Positions 19,105 through 30,103 of a stretch of DNA of 64,000 nucleotides are shown here, piece by piece. Below the pieces are notes generated by a model. The model was not told the DNA's origin, searched no databases, and was given only the letters and a program-made list of their open reading frames with translations. The translations under genes were made by a program, and so were the position numbers. The stretch spans positions 558,001 to 622,000 of the forward strand of contig LODT01000041.1 of NCBI GenBank assembly GCA_001606155.1, in the 5' to 3' direction. The number at the start of each line of letters is the position of its first letter. The stretch's first letter is position 1. This DNA is from Tieghemostelium lacteum. Its lineage: Eukaryota > Evosea > Eumycetozoa > Dictyosteliales > Raperosteliaceae.

Positions 19105-21117
19105 TTAAATTTCAGATTCCCATGATTTTGATAGACATAAAGCTGCATAAATGATACCAACCATAGAAGTGGTTTTTGGGAAATTACCCCAAATCTCTTT
19201 GGATTCTAGATTTACATCTTGAGAGATTAGACCGAGGGGAGTGCAATCATTTAGAATATTTTCAAAGAGGTCTCTAGCTTCGTCCATTCTACCAATTTTA
19301 GAAAGTACTGTAATATACCATAAGGTAGCTGTTGTCGAAGCAGAGAATGAATTTTCTTCCAAGACGATATATTTACCCTTACGATGAGATTTCTCAATGG
19401 TGGCAATAGTGTTGAGATAACGTTCATCTTTAACAGAGAGGAATCCAGTATCAATAATCAACATTAGATAAGGATCAACATTATCACCATCCCAAGAACT
19501 GACAAAGGAATTCATTTGCTTATTATAGCATCTCTCTAGTATCTCCTCTTTGATCTTTTTAGCACAATCAGACCAGAAATGTACACGTTCAGGTAGTTTT
19601 AGAACCTGTGCAATTTTAGCTAAACGATCACAACCAGCCCAACACATCATACTTGAGAATGTAGATACTTTACCCTCTTCAATAGTACCACTTGGACCTG
19701 AATCAGGTTTATTATAGTTGGTATAGGCTTGCATTCCAAGACCTTCTAATTTATGGAATAGGTTAATGTCACCAGGTCTATTAAGTCTCTCATCAAAGAA
19801 CATTTGGGTACTGGCAAATATTAATTGGCCATAGACATCATTTTGAACTGATTTATAGTCACGAGTACCAATTTTAACTGGTCCCATACCACGATAGCCT
19901 GCCAATCTGTACATGGATTTCTCATAGAGTTTAGTCTCTAATGATATACCATATACTGGTTGTAAAAGTCCACCTTGACCTTGAGATCCAGATACAATGT
20001 TACTGATATAAGTTAGGAAGTCTTCCATCATTTTGGTGTTACCCAATTTGTTAAAGGTTCTGACGATAAAAGAGGTATCACGAATCCAACAAAAACGTAA
20101 ATCAAAACCTTCTTTGTGAGGATACTCTGGAATGGATGAGGTTATAGATGCAATAATCGCACCACTTTCCTCAAACTGACATAACTTTACAGTTATACAT
20201 GCTCTCAGTACTTGTGATTGCCATTCCAATGGAATTGCCAGTGACTTTGTATATTCATGCCAGTATTCAATGGTCTTATCCAAATAGGTATTAGACATCT
20301 CATTGAGTGATTCTCTCAATGATTCGTCAGTCATAAAGACAAAATAGAGAGTTTCATCAACTTCAAATAAAACTTCATCAACAATATAAGATATAGGTGC
20401 ATTGGTTGTCAATCTCATAACCATACTTGGTAAAATATATCTAATATGGTTGGTACCTCTAGTTTTTTCTGGAGATCCCCATCCATATCTACAATATACA
20501 TTATATATATATTAATTAACTACATTATTTAAAATTTCATTTTTATATATTGAAATACATACCCAAATGTTGGTCTTAATCTAACTTTAATTCTACAACC
20601 ACCTAATGGTTTTATAATTCTAATTAACATACTTGGTCTATATGGTCTAGAAAACATATTAAATCTAGGAGCAAAATCAATAATCTCTACACCACCTCCA
20701 GTGTTGTTATAGAGTTTAGTTGATAATACTGCTGTATTTTTAATATAACTTTGCTCACTAAGTGCAAAATTTTCAACAACAACATCATAGAAACCTATTT
20801 ATAAATAATTACATGTTAATAGAGATGACTATCAACTTCACAAATTTTAAAAAAAAAATGAAAAAAAACTTACCTGTATCATTGGATTTTCTAACCAGTG
20901 AACAAAATATTGGATCTGCATCAAATCTAGGCATACAGCACCATTTGATACAAGATTTTTTATCAATCAATGCTCCAAATGCGCAATTACCAATCAATGC
21001 AAGATCAAGATTTTGTTGGGTTGCTGGATGTGCAAAATGATCTTGATCTTTTTTTACTATAGATTGTGGTTGTTCATTAACTAATATTGAAGGATTATTA
21101 TTTGGTAAATGTGACAT
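19105..21117 (-). CDS. Glycoside hydrolase family 15 enzyme (glucoamylase/trehalase-like)
   Basis: Three exons (21117-20874, 20794-20563, 20488-19105) encode 619 aa. The N-terminal beta domain begins LALIGNCAFGALIDKKSCIKWCCMPRFDADP, a variant of the GH15 opening. The (alpha/alpha)6 barrel shows EGFDLRFCWIRDTSF, GYRGMGPVKIG, QNDVYGQL and a C-terminal Glu-rich segment (YIVLEENSFSASTTATLWY) where bacterial homologues have the catalytic base. Family members hydrolyse alpha-glucosidic bonds in starch, oligosaccharides or trehalose by inversion. No signal peptide is seen, so it is probably cytosolic. It resembles the bacterial-type branch more than secreted fungal glucoamylases. Confidence 0.88.
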
Positions 21118-22072
21118 TTTTGACAGGTGATAATTAAAAAAAAAAAATATCAATTTGTCGAGAAACTAAATAGTCTAAATTTCTTGTCTTTTTTTTTTAA
21201 TTATAGTAATTTAATATTAAAATGAAAGATCACTTGATTGTTATATGAAAAAAAAAAAAAATAAATTAAATTAAAATGTAAAATTCAAGTGTGTGCTGAA
21301 GGGGGTATATTGAAGTTACAATTTTTTATTCATTCATATTAAACCCAATATAGAATTTTATTTTTTATAATAATTCAAATTTTTATTTGCATAATAAATA
21401 AAAATAAAAAAATAATAAAATTTATTAATAAATATTATTACATTAATTCTTTAAATTGTAACTTAGATCAAATTTAATAGATCAAAAGCTACTTACCATG
21501 ATTGTTCATCTTTTCATAACATCTATAGAGCCATTGATCCATAAATTAAAACTTTCTTATTTTGTGACATGCATTTTAAAAAAAGTTATGAATGAGCATT
21601 AATTTGTGCTCTCATTTATTTTAGATGTAAAATGTGATTTTAGGATCTGGAGGATTTTATTAATTTATTAAGTATATTGATGTCTTGATTTAAATCTCCC
21701 AATGAAAAATTCCGTTTTACGCAATGTCCATTTGTCAAAAATAGCTCTGATTGTGTAGTTTACTTTGATATGTTGTTATTTTTAGTTTTTTTTTTTTCAG
21801 ATTTTTTGATTTTTTTATTTTACAACTTTCATTTCATTCTAAATGATAATTTCATTTCATTTTCATTTATTAAATTTGACCATTGACTGATTAATATATT
21901 TAATCGTTTAGGTTATATTATTAACATTGAATCTTTTTTTTATGATTTAATCTCCTTTATATAGAAAAATACTAGAAATAAGTTTGACATAAAAAGTAAG
22001 TATTAAACAACATAAAATAAAGATAGAAATAAAACAAAAAGATAAATATAGATAGAGTAGATTAAATTAATA
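21118..22072. other. Intergenic region with promoter of the GH15 gene
   Basis: About 955 bp, very AT-rich, with poly-A/T tracts and one C/A-rich block on the minus strand near 21286-21312. I found no coding exon or RNA gene. Confidence 0.55.
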
Positions 22073-23703
22073 TTAATTATAGTTTTTATTTACAAAAAAA
22101 TGATTATTATTATTAGATAGAAATTGATTTGGATTTTCATTATTGTTATTGTTATTGTTGTTATTGTTATTATTGTGAAAAGGGTATTCTGTCATTACAG
22201 TTGCAGATGTAGGATGAAAATGGTTATAATTAATTGGTGTAAATTTAGGAATTGAATATTGTGGTATTGTATTGGTAGGTGTAGTATTACTATAGTTTAA
22301 ATAAGGATTAAATGTATTGTTATTGTTGATTGCATCTGGGTGCATGTTACTGTTATTTAATGTAAAGTTATTATTTGTAATTTGAAAACTAATGTGTGGA
22401 GATGGTGGTACAGGTAATAGAGAGTCATCCAAATCAGGTCTAAAGAGGGAACATTGTGGTAATAGTATTGGTGATTCATTAAAACTGTTTGGTAAATGAT
22501 TTAAATGGTTCATTGGATGAAGCAATCCAGTGGCAGTAGAGGTAGTTGAGTGACTTGGTGGTGTATTATTCACACTGTTATTGCTACTGTAATGTAAAGG
22601 ACTCTTTGAAAACATAAAATTTTCATAATTTGTGTGGGTTGTGGGGTTAGTCATGCAAGCGGCACTTGTAAAGAATGAGTAAGGACTCTCGGATGTAAGT
22701 ACTGGTGATGGCATGGAAGATGAATTGGTACTGGTTCTATTTGAACATGATGTAGTTGATGATAGTGATGATGATGAACTTGATGGTGAGCTTGGTATAG
22801 AGACTTTACATTTCTTACTGGTGGTCAATGGTGAACTAGATAGTAATGTTGAACTGTTACTTGAAATCTGTAATGGCGATGGTAGTGGTGAGCTATCTTC
22901 TCTGGGTGTATTGCTACTTTGATTTTTTAGTTGTTGTCTATTTCTTGGTTGGTGACTATAGCTTGTGTCCTCTCCGTAGAGGTTATAGTATACCAGTAGT
23001 TTTGGAATTAAGTCTGCTCTGGAACCTTTAGAATTAACACCATATCTTTGAAGACGTTGTTGTATCTCTGAATGTGTCATTGCGGTGACTACTAATGGTT
23101 GACTGGTCTTTTTATTGAACACAAACATGTGTCTCAGCAGTCTCTCTATGAGTTTGGGTTTGGATCCTTTTTTAGATGCTTTTATACCTTTTAAAAGTGT
23201 GGTTAAATCATTGGCTTTTAAGGACTTTAGATAGTCCACACAAATTCCAAAGTGAGGATGGTTATTTGATATATCACCATTGGTAAACAGATTATAATAG
23301 GAACCTTGATGATTGATTTTTGGTGAGCTTATTGGAGATTCGGATCTACTACTGCTACTACTGCTACTACAAATATTTGATTGAACAGGTGTATTATTAC
23401 TATTTAAATTATTTTTCATCTATTTTTAATAAATAGTGTAAAATGAAAAAAAAATTAAATATTATTAATATTGTTGTTATTGACAATAGTGACGTAATAT
23501 ATTAGATATGATTATATATATCTTACATTTAATTTATATCTAAGAAATTGATTAAAGCAATCTTGACAAAGGTTACCATCTTTAATAGTTTGAATATTAA
23601 AGCAATCCTTTAAGTCTTTCATATTATCTTGTGAAAATGATTCACAACCAGAAGTATAATATGCATTACAAATTATACAAACTGAATCTGAATTGTTGGA
23701 CAT
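22073..23703 (-). CDS. SAP-domain protein with an N-terminal zinc-binding module
   Basis: Two exons (23703-23527 and 23419-22073, 107-bp intron, phase 0) encode 507 aa. Exon 1 gives a Cys4-type module (CIIC ... CFNIQ ... CQDC) vaguely like ZAD or treble-clef fingers. Exon 2 carries two SAP motifs: YLKSLKANDLTTLLKG...SKPKLIERLL and SEIQQRLQRYGVNSKGSRADLIPKLL. The C-terminal 300 residues are Ser/Pro/Asn-rich disorder. SAP motifs bind AT-rich or structured DNA and RNA, so a nuclear chromatin or transcription role is likely. The ATG at 23419 sits directly after the acceptor, so exon 2 alone could be mistaken for the whole gene. Confidence 0.85.
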
Positions 23704-26172
23704 TTTTTATAAATATATATAGAGTTTATATAAAATTAATTATATTTTTTTTTTTTTTTTACTGATGATGATGTTTATATGTATAGGTAGATAAATAAAT
23801 AATTTTCTAATTGTCTTTTTATAGTAATAGTTTGGTTTTATTTGATTTTAAAAATTTTAAATTTGTGATTAAATAAAATATTGAATTTTTAATAACAACA
23901 AAACAATAGATTGGAATAGTATTATTTTAAAGGAACTAACTAATCAATCACAAATGATTCAATTTTGATTTGCAATGAATTGAATAGGGGGTGTGGAGAT
24001 AGGTTTCAAAAGGAATTGACAAGGAGAAAAAGTTAAAAATAGCTACAATAAATATATAAATATAAAAAAATATTTTAGATTATTGTATAGATATCCTCTG
24101 ATTGGCAAAGGACATGTGAAATTTCACTTAGTTGTAGTGATCAAAACTTGGATTCCCAAATTAGTGACTGCTGGTTGTTGGAGGGATCTGTAAAAGTTAG
24201 AGGGTGATAAGTAGTAATAATAGTAAAACTAACAATACCCCCACCAAATTTTGGAATTTTGTTGATTGGTTTTAGGTGAAAGACAAAAAAGTGTGTTTTT
24301 GGGAATAACAACTGTAAAAACAAACACACACTGACATAGACACACAAACAGTAAATAAAATATGAGTGTGTTAGTGTGTGTTGAACAAATCTACTTTGAA
24401 GAGTGTAAATATAGAGTCCCTTTAGATTTAATTTTTTTAAATATTTTTTTGTTTGAAAATGTCTCTGTTTAAGGTAATTAACCACAAATAAAGTGTGTAT
24501 GTATATTACAAATAATAAAGTTACTATAATAATTAAAAAAGAAAAAACAATCTGTGAAGGAATTTTGGTATTTTCTTAACTATGCATCTATTTTTAGGCC
24601 TATACACAACTTACAATTTATTCTCACACTAAAATTTATTGGGTAAACTAAAACTATTAATAACAACACTCTCTTCTATGGACAAGAGCCACTGAATCAA
24701 AGTTCAAGAGATTCATTTGTAGTGGCATACATATAAATTTTCAAGAACTTACAAAAATCAAAAAAATACTCAATTAAAAAAATTTTGATATTTAGTTTCA
24801 AAAATCTTCGAGATTATAAATTCTTCAATCAAAACAATCGAAAAATAGATTAGGCTGAAAAATATGAAAATAAAATGTATAAAATGATTCCAAAAATAGA
24901 GTATAATGAAGGATGATGATGAAAATTTTCTCTTAAAATAGACCAAACTTTCCGTTTCCTCAATTTACAAAAATCACAAATATCTAGAAATTTATCAAAA
25001 AAAAATTTTTTTTTTAGTTTAGTTTAAACTTCAATCTCCAGAAACTTTAGTATCAAACATATGGATTTTATTCTTCTCAATTATTCATTTCCAATGGAGA
25101 TATTTAACAGTTGCAATAATGGGGTGATAACCAATGAAATCATACATTAATGTCACAAAATACTTTAATATCTTCAAATTTACAATGAAAATTCACTCTC
25201 TATTACTACATCACTTAAACTTGTAGCTAATACTTTTGCAAATTTATCCATACATTTTCAAAAGATTAATACATCCATTTTTTGATTTATCAAACTTTTC
25301 ATTTTATTATCTTTGTATTTTAAAATGAAAAGTTTCATTTACACTCCTTTGTTCTATTTATGGATTATTTGTTACAAATTACAAATGGAGGTATTAACTA
25401 GTTATTTTGTAAATTATATGCAAAAGTTTTTTTAGTTCACTTTTATTTTTTGATCAGTACAAAAATCCAATTTGCGGGTGATAGGTTAGAAATTAATCGA
25501 GTCACTAATTGAACGGATTTTTGCTTCACAAATACTTGAAGTGTTGGTTTCATTAATCTTAAACTAATTCATTTATTTAATAAAGTAGTTATTTTAGTTA
25601 ATAAATATAATATTTATAAAAAAAAATTTTCATTTACTTTTTCAAAAAATAATCATACCTGCATACAAATTTTGTTACTAAAACATCCTTTAATCTACGT
25701 GTATTAGATTCAATTTGAAAGTTAAAAGCTATAACCAACTACTTTTTGAAATTATACCATGAGACATCAGTATTAATTTGGAATTTAAATCAGTTCATAC
25801 CATTAGTAACGCAGATATACAAAATATGTATTAGAAAAGATATTAAAATATAAAATCTAATAACAATAGATCTGTATTTTGGAACTTAGAATTGGTTCTT
25901 CAATGAAGGTATATTGCAATCCTCATCAACATCGTGGGAGTATGGTAAAGTACTAAAGATGAAAAGGTTAATGATAAATTATTTATTCAATAACCATTAT
26001 CTATTCTGGAGGTCTTCAAACTTAACAAAAATTATTTACCAGATTCTAATAAAATAAAGAGAAAAAGGTACGAATATATTATGTCACAATTATAAATATT
26101 TAACATCACAATAAAAAGATTCGTGTTAATTATATTCAAAGATTGAAACTAAACAAGAACCCAACTTTCTAA
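23704..26172. other. Gene-poor region, 2.5 kb
   Basis: No convincing gene. It contains a minus-strand CA-rich promoter block for the SAP gene (23984-24000), C/A-rich DNA at 24310-24345, a potential hairpin at 24688-24726, and AT-rich filler. A 33-codon fragment at 25959-26057 starting MKRLMINYLFNNHYLFW vaguely recalls dictyostelid F-box/ankyrin proteins but is too short to call. Confidence 0.5.
23984..24000 (-). promoter_or_regulatory. CA-rich element upstream of the SAP-domain gene
   Basis: On the minus strand this reads CTCCACACCCCCTAT, about 285 bp upstream of the start at 23703. It resembles GBF-type CA-rich elements. Function is inferred. Confidence 0.3.
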
Positions 26173-26883
26173 ATGTCTCATTCTGAAAATAGAAAAGAAA
26201 ACAATCAAACAAGCAAACAAACCTCCAATACTCCTAAATTAAATTGGTTCCAAACAACGTCTAAAGTTGCTGCAGGAGCCTTTTCAAAATTAGGCGGTAC
26301 ACTTCTGGCATGTGCACAAGTTTTTAATTGGGCTCACAGGGAGGAAAAAGAGAGGGAAGAGAGAAAGATTCAAGAAAAACAAAACCAGAAGAAACAAGAC
26401 ACTAAATTTAGAGCATACGATGAAGAACGTAGAATTATTGAGGTACAAAACCAGATGAAACAAGACACTAAATTTAGAGCATACGATGAAGAACATGAAT
26501 TATTGAGGTAAGACAATAACTTGTATTATATTTCAAATTAATTTCAAGAAACACAAAAGTTATAGTAAATGTATGGCTGATATCTATTACTTCAAGATTT
26601 CTAAGGGGGATGAATATGTATTCAAATTTTTGGATGGAATGAAAAATAAAAATCAAAAGATAGAAAGTGATGTTAAACGTTTAAACGTGTTGATGAATGT
26701 AGAAGTATAACAAAAGATTATTGGAGGGCAATAGCATTATGGCAGGAACAGTTTCCAGATTATTTTCAAGAAAATAAAGACAGAGTTGAAAGATACAAGC
26801 ATCAACATTCAAAATTAGTCAAACTTGTCAAACCATTGGATGGTAATGCAAGTGAATTTGATGTTTACAATCCATTTTTTGAA
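26173..26883 (+). pseudogene. Degraded two-exon gene of unknown family with an internal duplication
   Basis: ATG 26173 opens a 112-codon frame: a hydrophilic N-terminus, a small hydrophobic patch (KVAAGAFSKLGGTLLACAQVF), then a charged helix. A 66-bp tandem duplication (26380-26445 and 26446-26510) repeats QDTKFRAYDEE. Past a GTAAGA donor near 26508, coding-like sequence continues to about 26883 in more than one phase (MADIYYFKISKGDEYVFKFL; then DYWRAIALWQEQFPDYF and an end at FFE-stop). About two interruptions separate it from an intact gene. I do not recognise the family and assign no function. Confidence 0.5.
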
Positions 26884-26913
26884 TAATATATAGATCTGAC
26901 CATTATAAATAAA

Positions 26914-27126
26914 CTCTTTTTTATATGACTCTTCTGAATTATTGAAGTTATTATTAAATGAAACCAACAATTCAGGAATTTACGTTCAAATGATGACCAA
27001 ATTTATTTCGAACATTTTTCAAACAACAAAAAATTTATTTCAACTAAAAAATCTTCAGATTGGTAAAAGTTCAATCAAAATTAACTTGGAGGCAACAACA
27101 TATGATAAAAATTTGAAAAATATCTG
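26914..27126 (+). pseudogene. Open fragment without a start, possible gene relic
   Basis: A frame of about 70 codons with no upstream ATG ends at 27126 (includes SSELLKLLLNETNNSGIYV and QIGKSSIKINLEATTYD). Its composition is protein-like, it lies just downstream of the degraded gene, and no function is recognisable. It could be part of the same decaying locus or chance. Confidence 0.25.
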
Positions 27127-27301
27127 ATCCAAATACTAATCACCCCAACAACAAAACATTAATGTTGACATAGTGTTTTAACTCAGTTTGTGGGAAAAAA
27201 GGTATAATCTAGTTTTTTAGATTATTTGTTACATTTATTTTTTGTATGGTTCTTAGCCAATGGTATTAGTAATATCTTCAAATCTTTTAAAGGTTTTTTT
27301 T

Positions 27302-28334
27302 TTAGAGTTTGGATGATAATTGACCTTTGACAATTTGAACTAAATCGAGTGGTGTAATAGGTGGTGGGTTGACAATTTTAAAGAGGTTTGTCAAGAACAA
27401 ACCCAAAGTTAATAGTCTAACAAATAAAAATCTCTTTTTAGCACCTGTACTGTGAATATATTTTGATACTGATAAAACTATAATATTATAGTTGGTTATA
27501 AAGAATTAGAATTAATTAAATATGATATATGGACATAAGAGATTTGTTTATAAACATACCAGTTGAAAGGAATTTATCATGTCTATTCATGAATGAAATT
27601 ACAGCCAATGTTGCAATGATAATTTGGGTTGCAATTTCTTTGGATTCACGTTTATAGATGGCACCAAATAGATCAAAAATAATGGAAGCAAACATTCTGT
27701 AACGATGTAATTCCTTTAAGATTACAGAGATTGGTGTACGATTGAGGACCATAAGTAAAAGACCAACCATAGATTTAACTTGATCCAATGTCAAATTGCT
27801 TGCCATCGATACGATAAGATTCCAATTGACAGGGAATGCAGATCCTGATTTTGATCTCTTTTTCTTTGATCTTTCTCCACTACCATGTTCCTTATGACCA
27901 CTTCCTGGTGTTGATATTTGTCCCAATGAAGAAGCAGCAGCTCCCTTACTGGCCATCTTTACAAATTTAGCAGCAACCTCTTGTGATTGTAATATAAATG
28001 GTTGGAATCTGTTATATAGTGATTCCTGTTCTTCTTGTTCATTACTATCAAAATCCTCTTGATCATCAATAACCTGATCCAATTCATTTTCATTTATATC
28101 TTTAAGTAATGTTTCAACTTGATTGTGATTATATGAGAATTTATTATTATATCTGATGGTGTTTTGTTTTTGTAGATATTGTTCTTTGATTTCATTAAAC
28201 AGTTCTGTATCTACATAGGGTTGGAATAAATCTATAGTATGTTTATACTCATTATTTTCCAATTTTTGATGTACATTTTTTAATATTTCTATTATATTTT
28301 GAAGAGCCCCTGATTTCATATCATTTTCTGCCAT
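27302..28334 (-). CDS. Conserved-looking helical protein of unknown function
   Basis: Two exons (28334-27560 and 27477-27302, 82-bp intron, split Val codon) encode 316 aa. The start at 28334 (ATGGCAGAAAATG) is preceded by an apparent acceptor and in-frame codons, so an upstream exon cannot be excluded. The N-terminal half is helical and acidic; a Ser/Lys/Gly linker (GERSKKKRSKSGSAFP) follows; the C-terminal half is hydrophobic-helical (VNWNLIVSMASNLTLDQV to KRFLFVRLLTLGLFLTNLFKI) and may associate with membranes. I do not recognise the family. Confidence 0.75.
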
Positions 28335-28708
28335 TGTGTATAAATTTCCTAAAATCCTACAAATATCAAACAAATAACAAAAAAAAAAAAATTTTAAAAA
28401 AAAAAATCAAAAAAAAATCAAAAAAAATATTACTAATAAACTTAGAATATACAATGAGTTTAAGTGGTAAGAATCTCTATTAACTAATATTAGTAATAAA
28501 AATAAATAATGTTAAATTTAATGATAAGATGTCCCATTCCGGTTTTCAAATAAAAATTTTCAATATTTTGAATATATCCGCATTTATTGAAAAATGATCA
28601 CAATGAAAAGATATTTTTAAATTTCAATCGATCCCAACTTTTATAAAATTTTTTTTTTTCCACTTGGAACCTTTATAAATAATCGATTATTTATAGAATA
28701 TTAATAAT
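28335..28708. other. Divergent intergenic region
   Basis: 374 bp of AT-rich DNA with long A-runs between divergent genes, presumably a shared promoter region. The poly-T tract and AG at about 28352-28353 could instead be an intron end of the minus-strand gene. Confidence 0.5.
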
Positions 28709-29941
28709 ATGAAATCAATTATTATATTGTTAGTTACATTAATTAGTTTAAATTTAATTTATTCACAAGCATGTGTTGGATTATCATGTGCTGTTGAAGG
28801 TGGAAAATGTAATTATCATAATTTAATTTAAAGCAACCACCCCGATTGGAAGTTTTATATTAATGTTTTTCTAAAAAAAGGTACCTATGATGTTTATCCA
28901 CAAAATATTTTTAGTGTTAGTGTTCCAGGACGTAATGACAATGAAATGTATTGTCAAAGTGGATATTATTGTAATTTAATTGATCTTGATAACGATGGAT
29001 ATGGTGTATGTGCTAAACTTGGTGAGTTGGGTGACGCTTGCCCATCTGCATATAAAGTAGATCCAAGCGAAGGTACCACATCAGGATATGCCTACCCAGG
29101 TGCATCTGGATGTCAAATGGGTATGGTATGCTATGAGGGTTCATCTGAATCACCATACACTTGCCAATACGTTCAATATGCAATGTTAGGTGAGGAATGC
29201 GATTCCAACTACCAATGTGCATATCCATTGGAATGCGTAGGCGAAGTTTGTCAACTCCAAAACCAAACCCAACAGACTTTAAATCAATGTAATGACGATG
29301 TAGAATGTCCAGCATCAAAGTTCTGTAGTTACAAAAATTCACCATCAACATGTGTAGATAGAATTGCAGTTGGAGGTACTTGTTCAGGAACTGAATGTAC
29401 TGCTAATGCAGTTTGCACAGAGGAAGGTATTTGCAGAGCAATTTATTCGTCACCTGTTGGAGAGGTTTGTTTATCAACCTTTGAAACCTGTGATATAAGT
29501 CAAGATATCTTTTGTAATGCAGGTATTTGCCAAAAGATTCAACCAGATGTCACAAGTTCCAATTGTTCAGATCCATTATTTGCAGGTTGTGGAGATATTG
29601 AGCAATGTACTTGTGAAAGTGATGGTTTTACTGGTAAATGTCAATCCATGTTCTATGCAACCCCAAGCCAATGTAAAACCTCAACTTTGGAATTCCTCAG
29701 TTGTTTGGTTACCAATAACTGTGGTACAGTATTCAATGGTGTCTATAATCCAATAGCCCCTGATTCATGTGCTGTCAAATACTGCTCTGCTAACATTTGT
29801 AACATGTTAGGTGACTGTGGTCAAAAATATGTTAATACTTGTAATGTTGATCCTCTACTTGCTACCATATGTTCATCATCATCATATGTCACATTTTCCA
29901 TAGCCTTATTATTTATTATTGCAATTATATATTTAATATAA
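28709..29941 (+). CDS. Cysteine-rich secreted or GPI-anchored surface protein
   Basis: Two exons (28709-28808 and 28881-29941, 72-bp intron, split Cys codon) encode 386 aa. A clear signal peptide (MKSIIILLVTLISLNLIYSQA) is followed by a domain with about 40 cysteines in regular C-x(4-10)-C spacing (for example GEECDSNYQCAYPLECVG and NDDVECPASKFCSY). A hydrophobic tail at the extreme C-terminus (SSSYVTFSIALLFIIAIIYLI) directly after a Ser run fits a GPI-attachment signal. The protein should lie on the cell surface or in the endolysosomal lumen. Dictyostelids have many such cysteine-rich families; ligand and function are unknown. Confidence 0.88.
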
Positions 29942-30103
29942 ATAAATTGAAAATGAAAATGAAAATTATTTTTTTAATTAGTTTGACACTCTCGTTTTTT
30001 AAAATTTTGACAAAAACAACAAACCCAGACATATCTCAAATTTCCATTTAAATGTTAAATTAAACTGAGAAAAAGAAAATACAAGAGAAAAAAAGAGATA
30101 GAT

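Noticed and set aside
24141-24485. 114-codon minus-strand frame upstream of the SAP gene
   Set aside because: It lacks an ATG start, has promoter-like CA repeats read as protein and no domain-like pattern.
25959-26057. 33-codon fragment reminiscent of F-box/ankyrin proteins
   Set aside because: Too short and without repeats; similarity rests on a few aromatic and Asn residues.
26914-27126. Second exon of the degraded gene
   Set aside because: Cannot be linked by any clear splice or phase, so it is kept as a separate low-confidence fragment.
29869-30051. 60-codon plus-strand frame at the end of the cysteine-rich gene
   Set aside because: It overlaps the GPI-signal coding sequence in another frame and is pure AT-rich filler.
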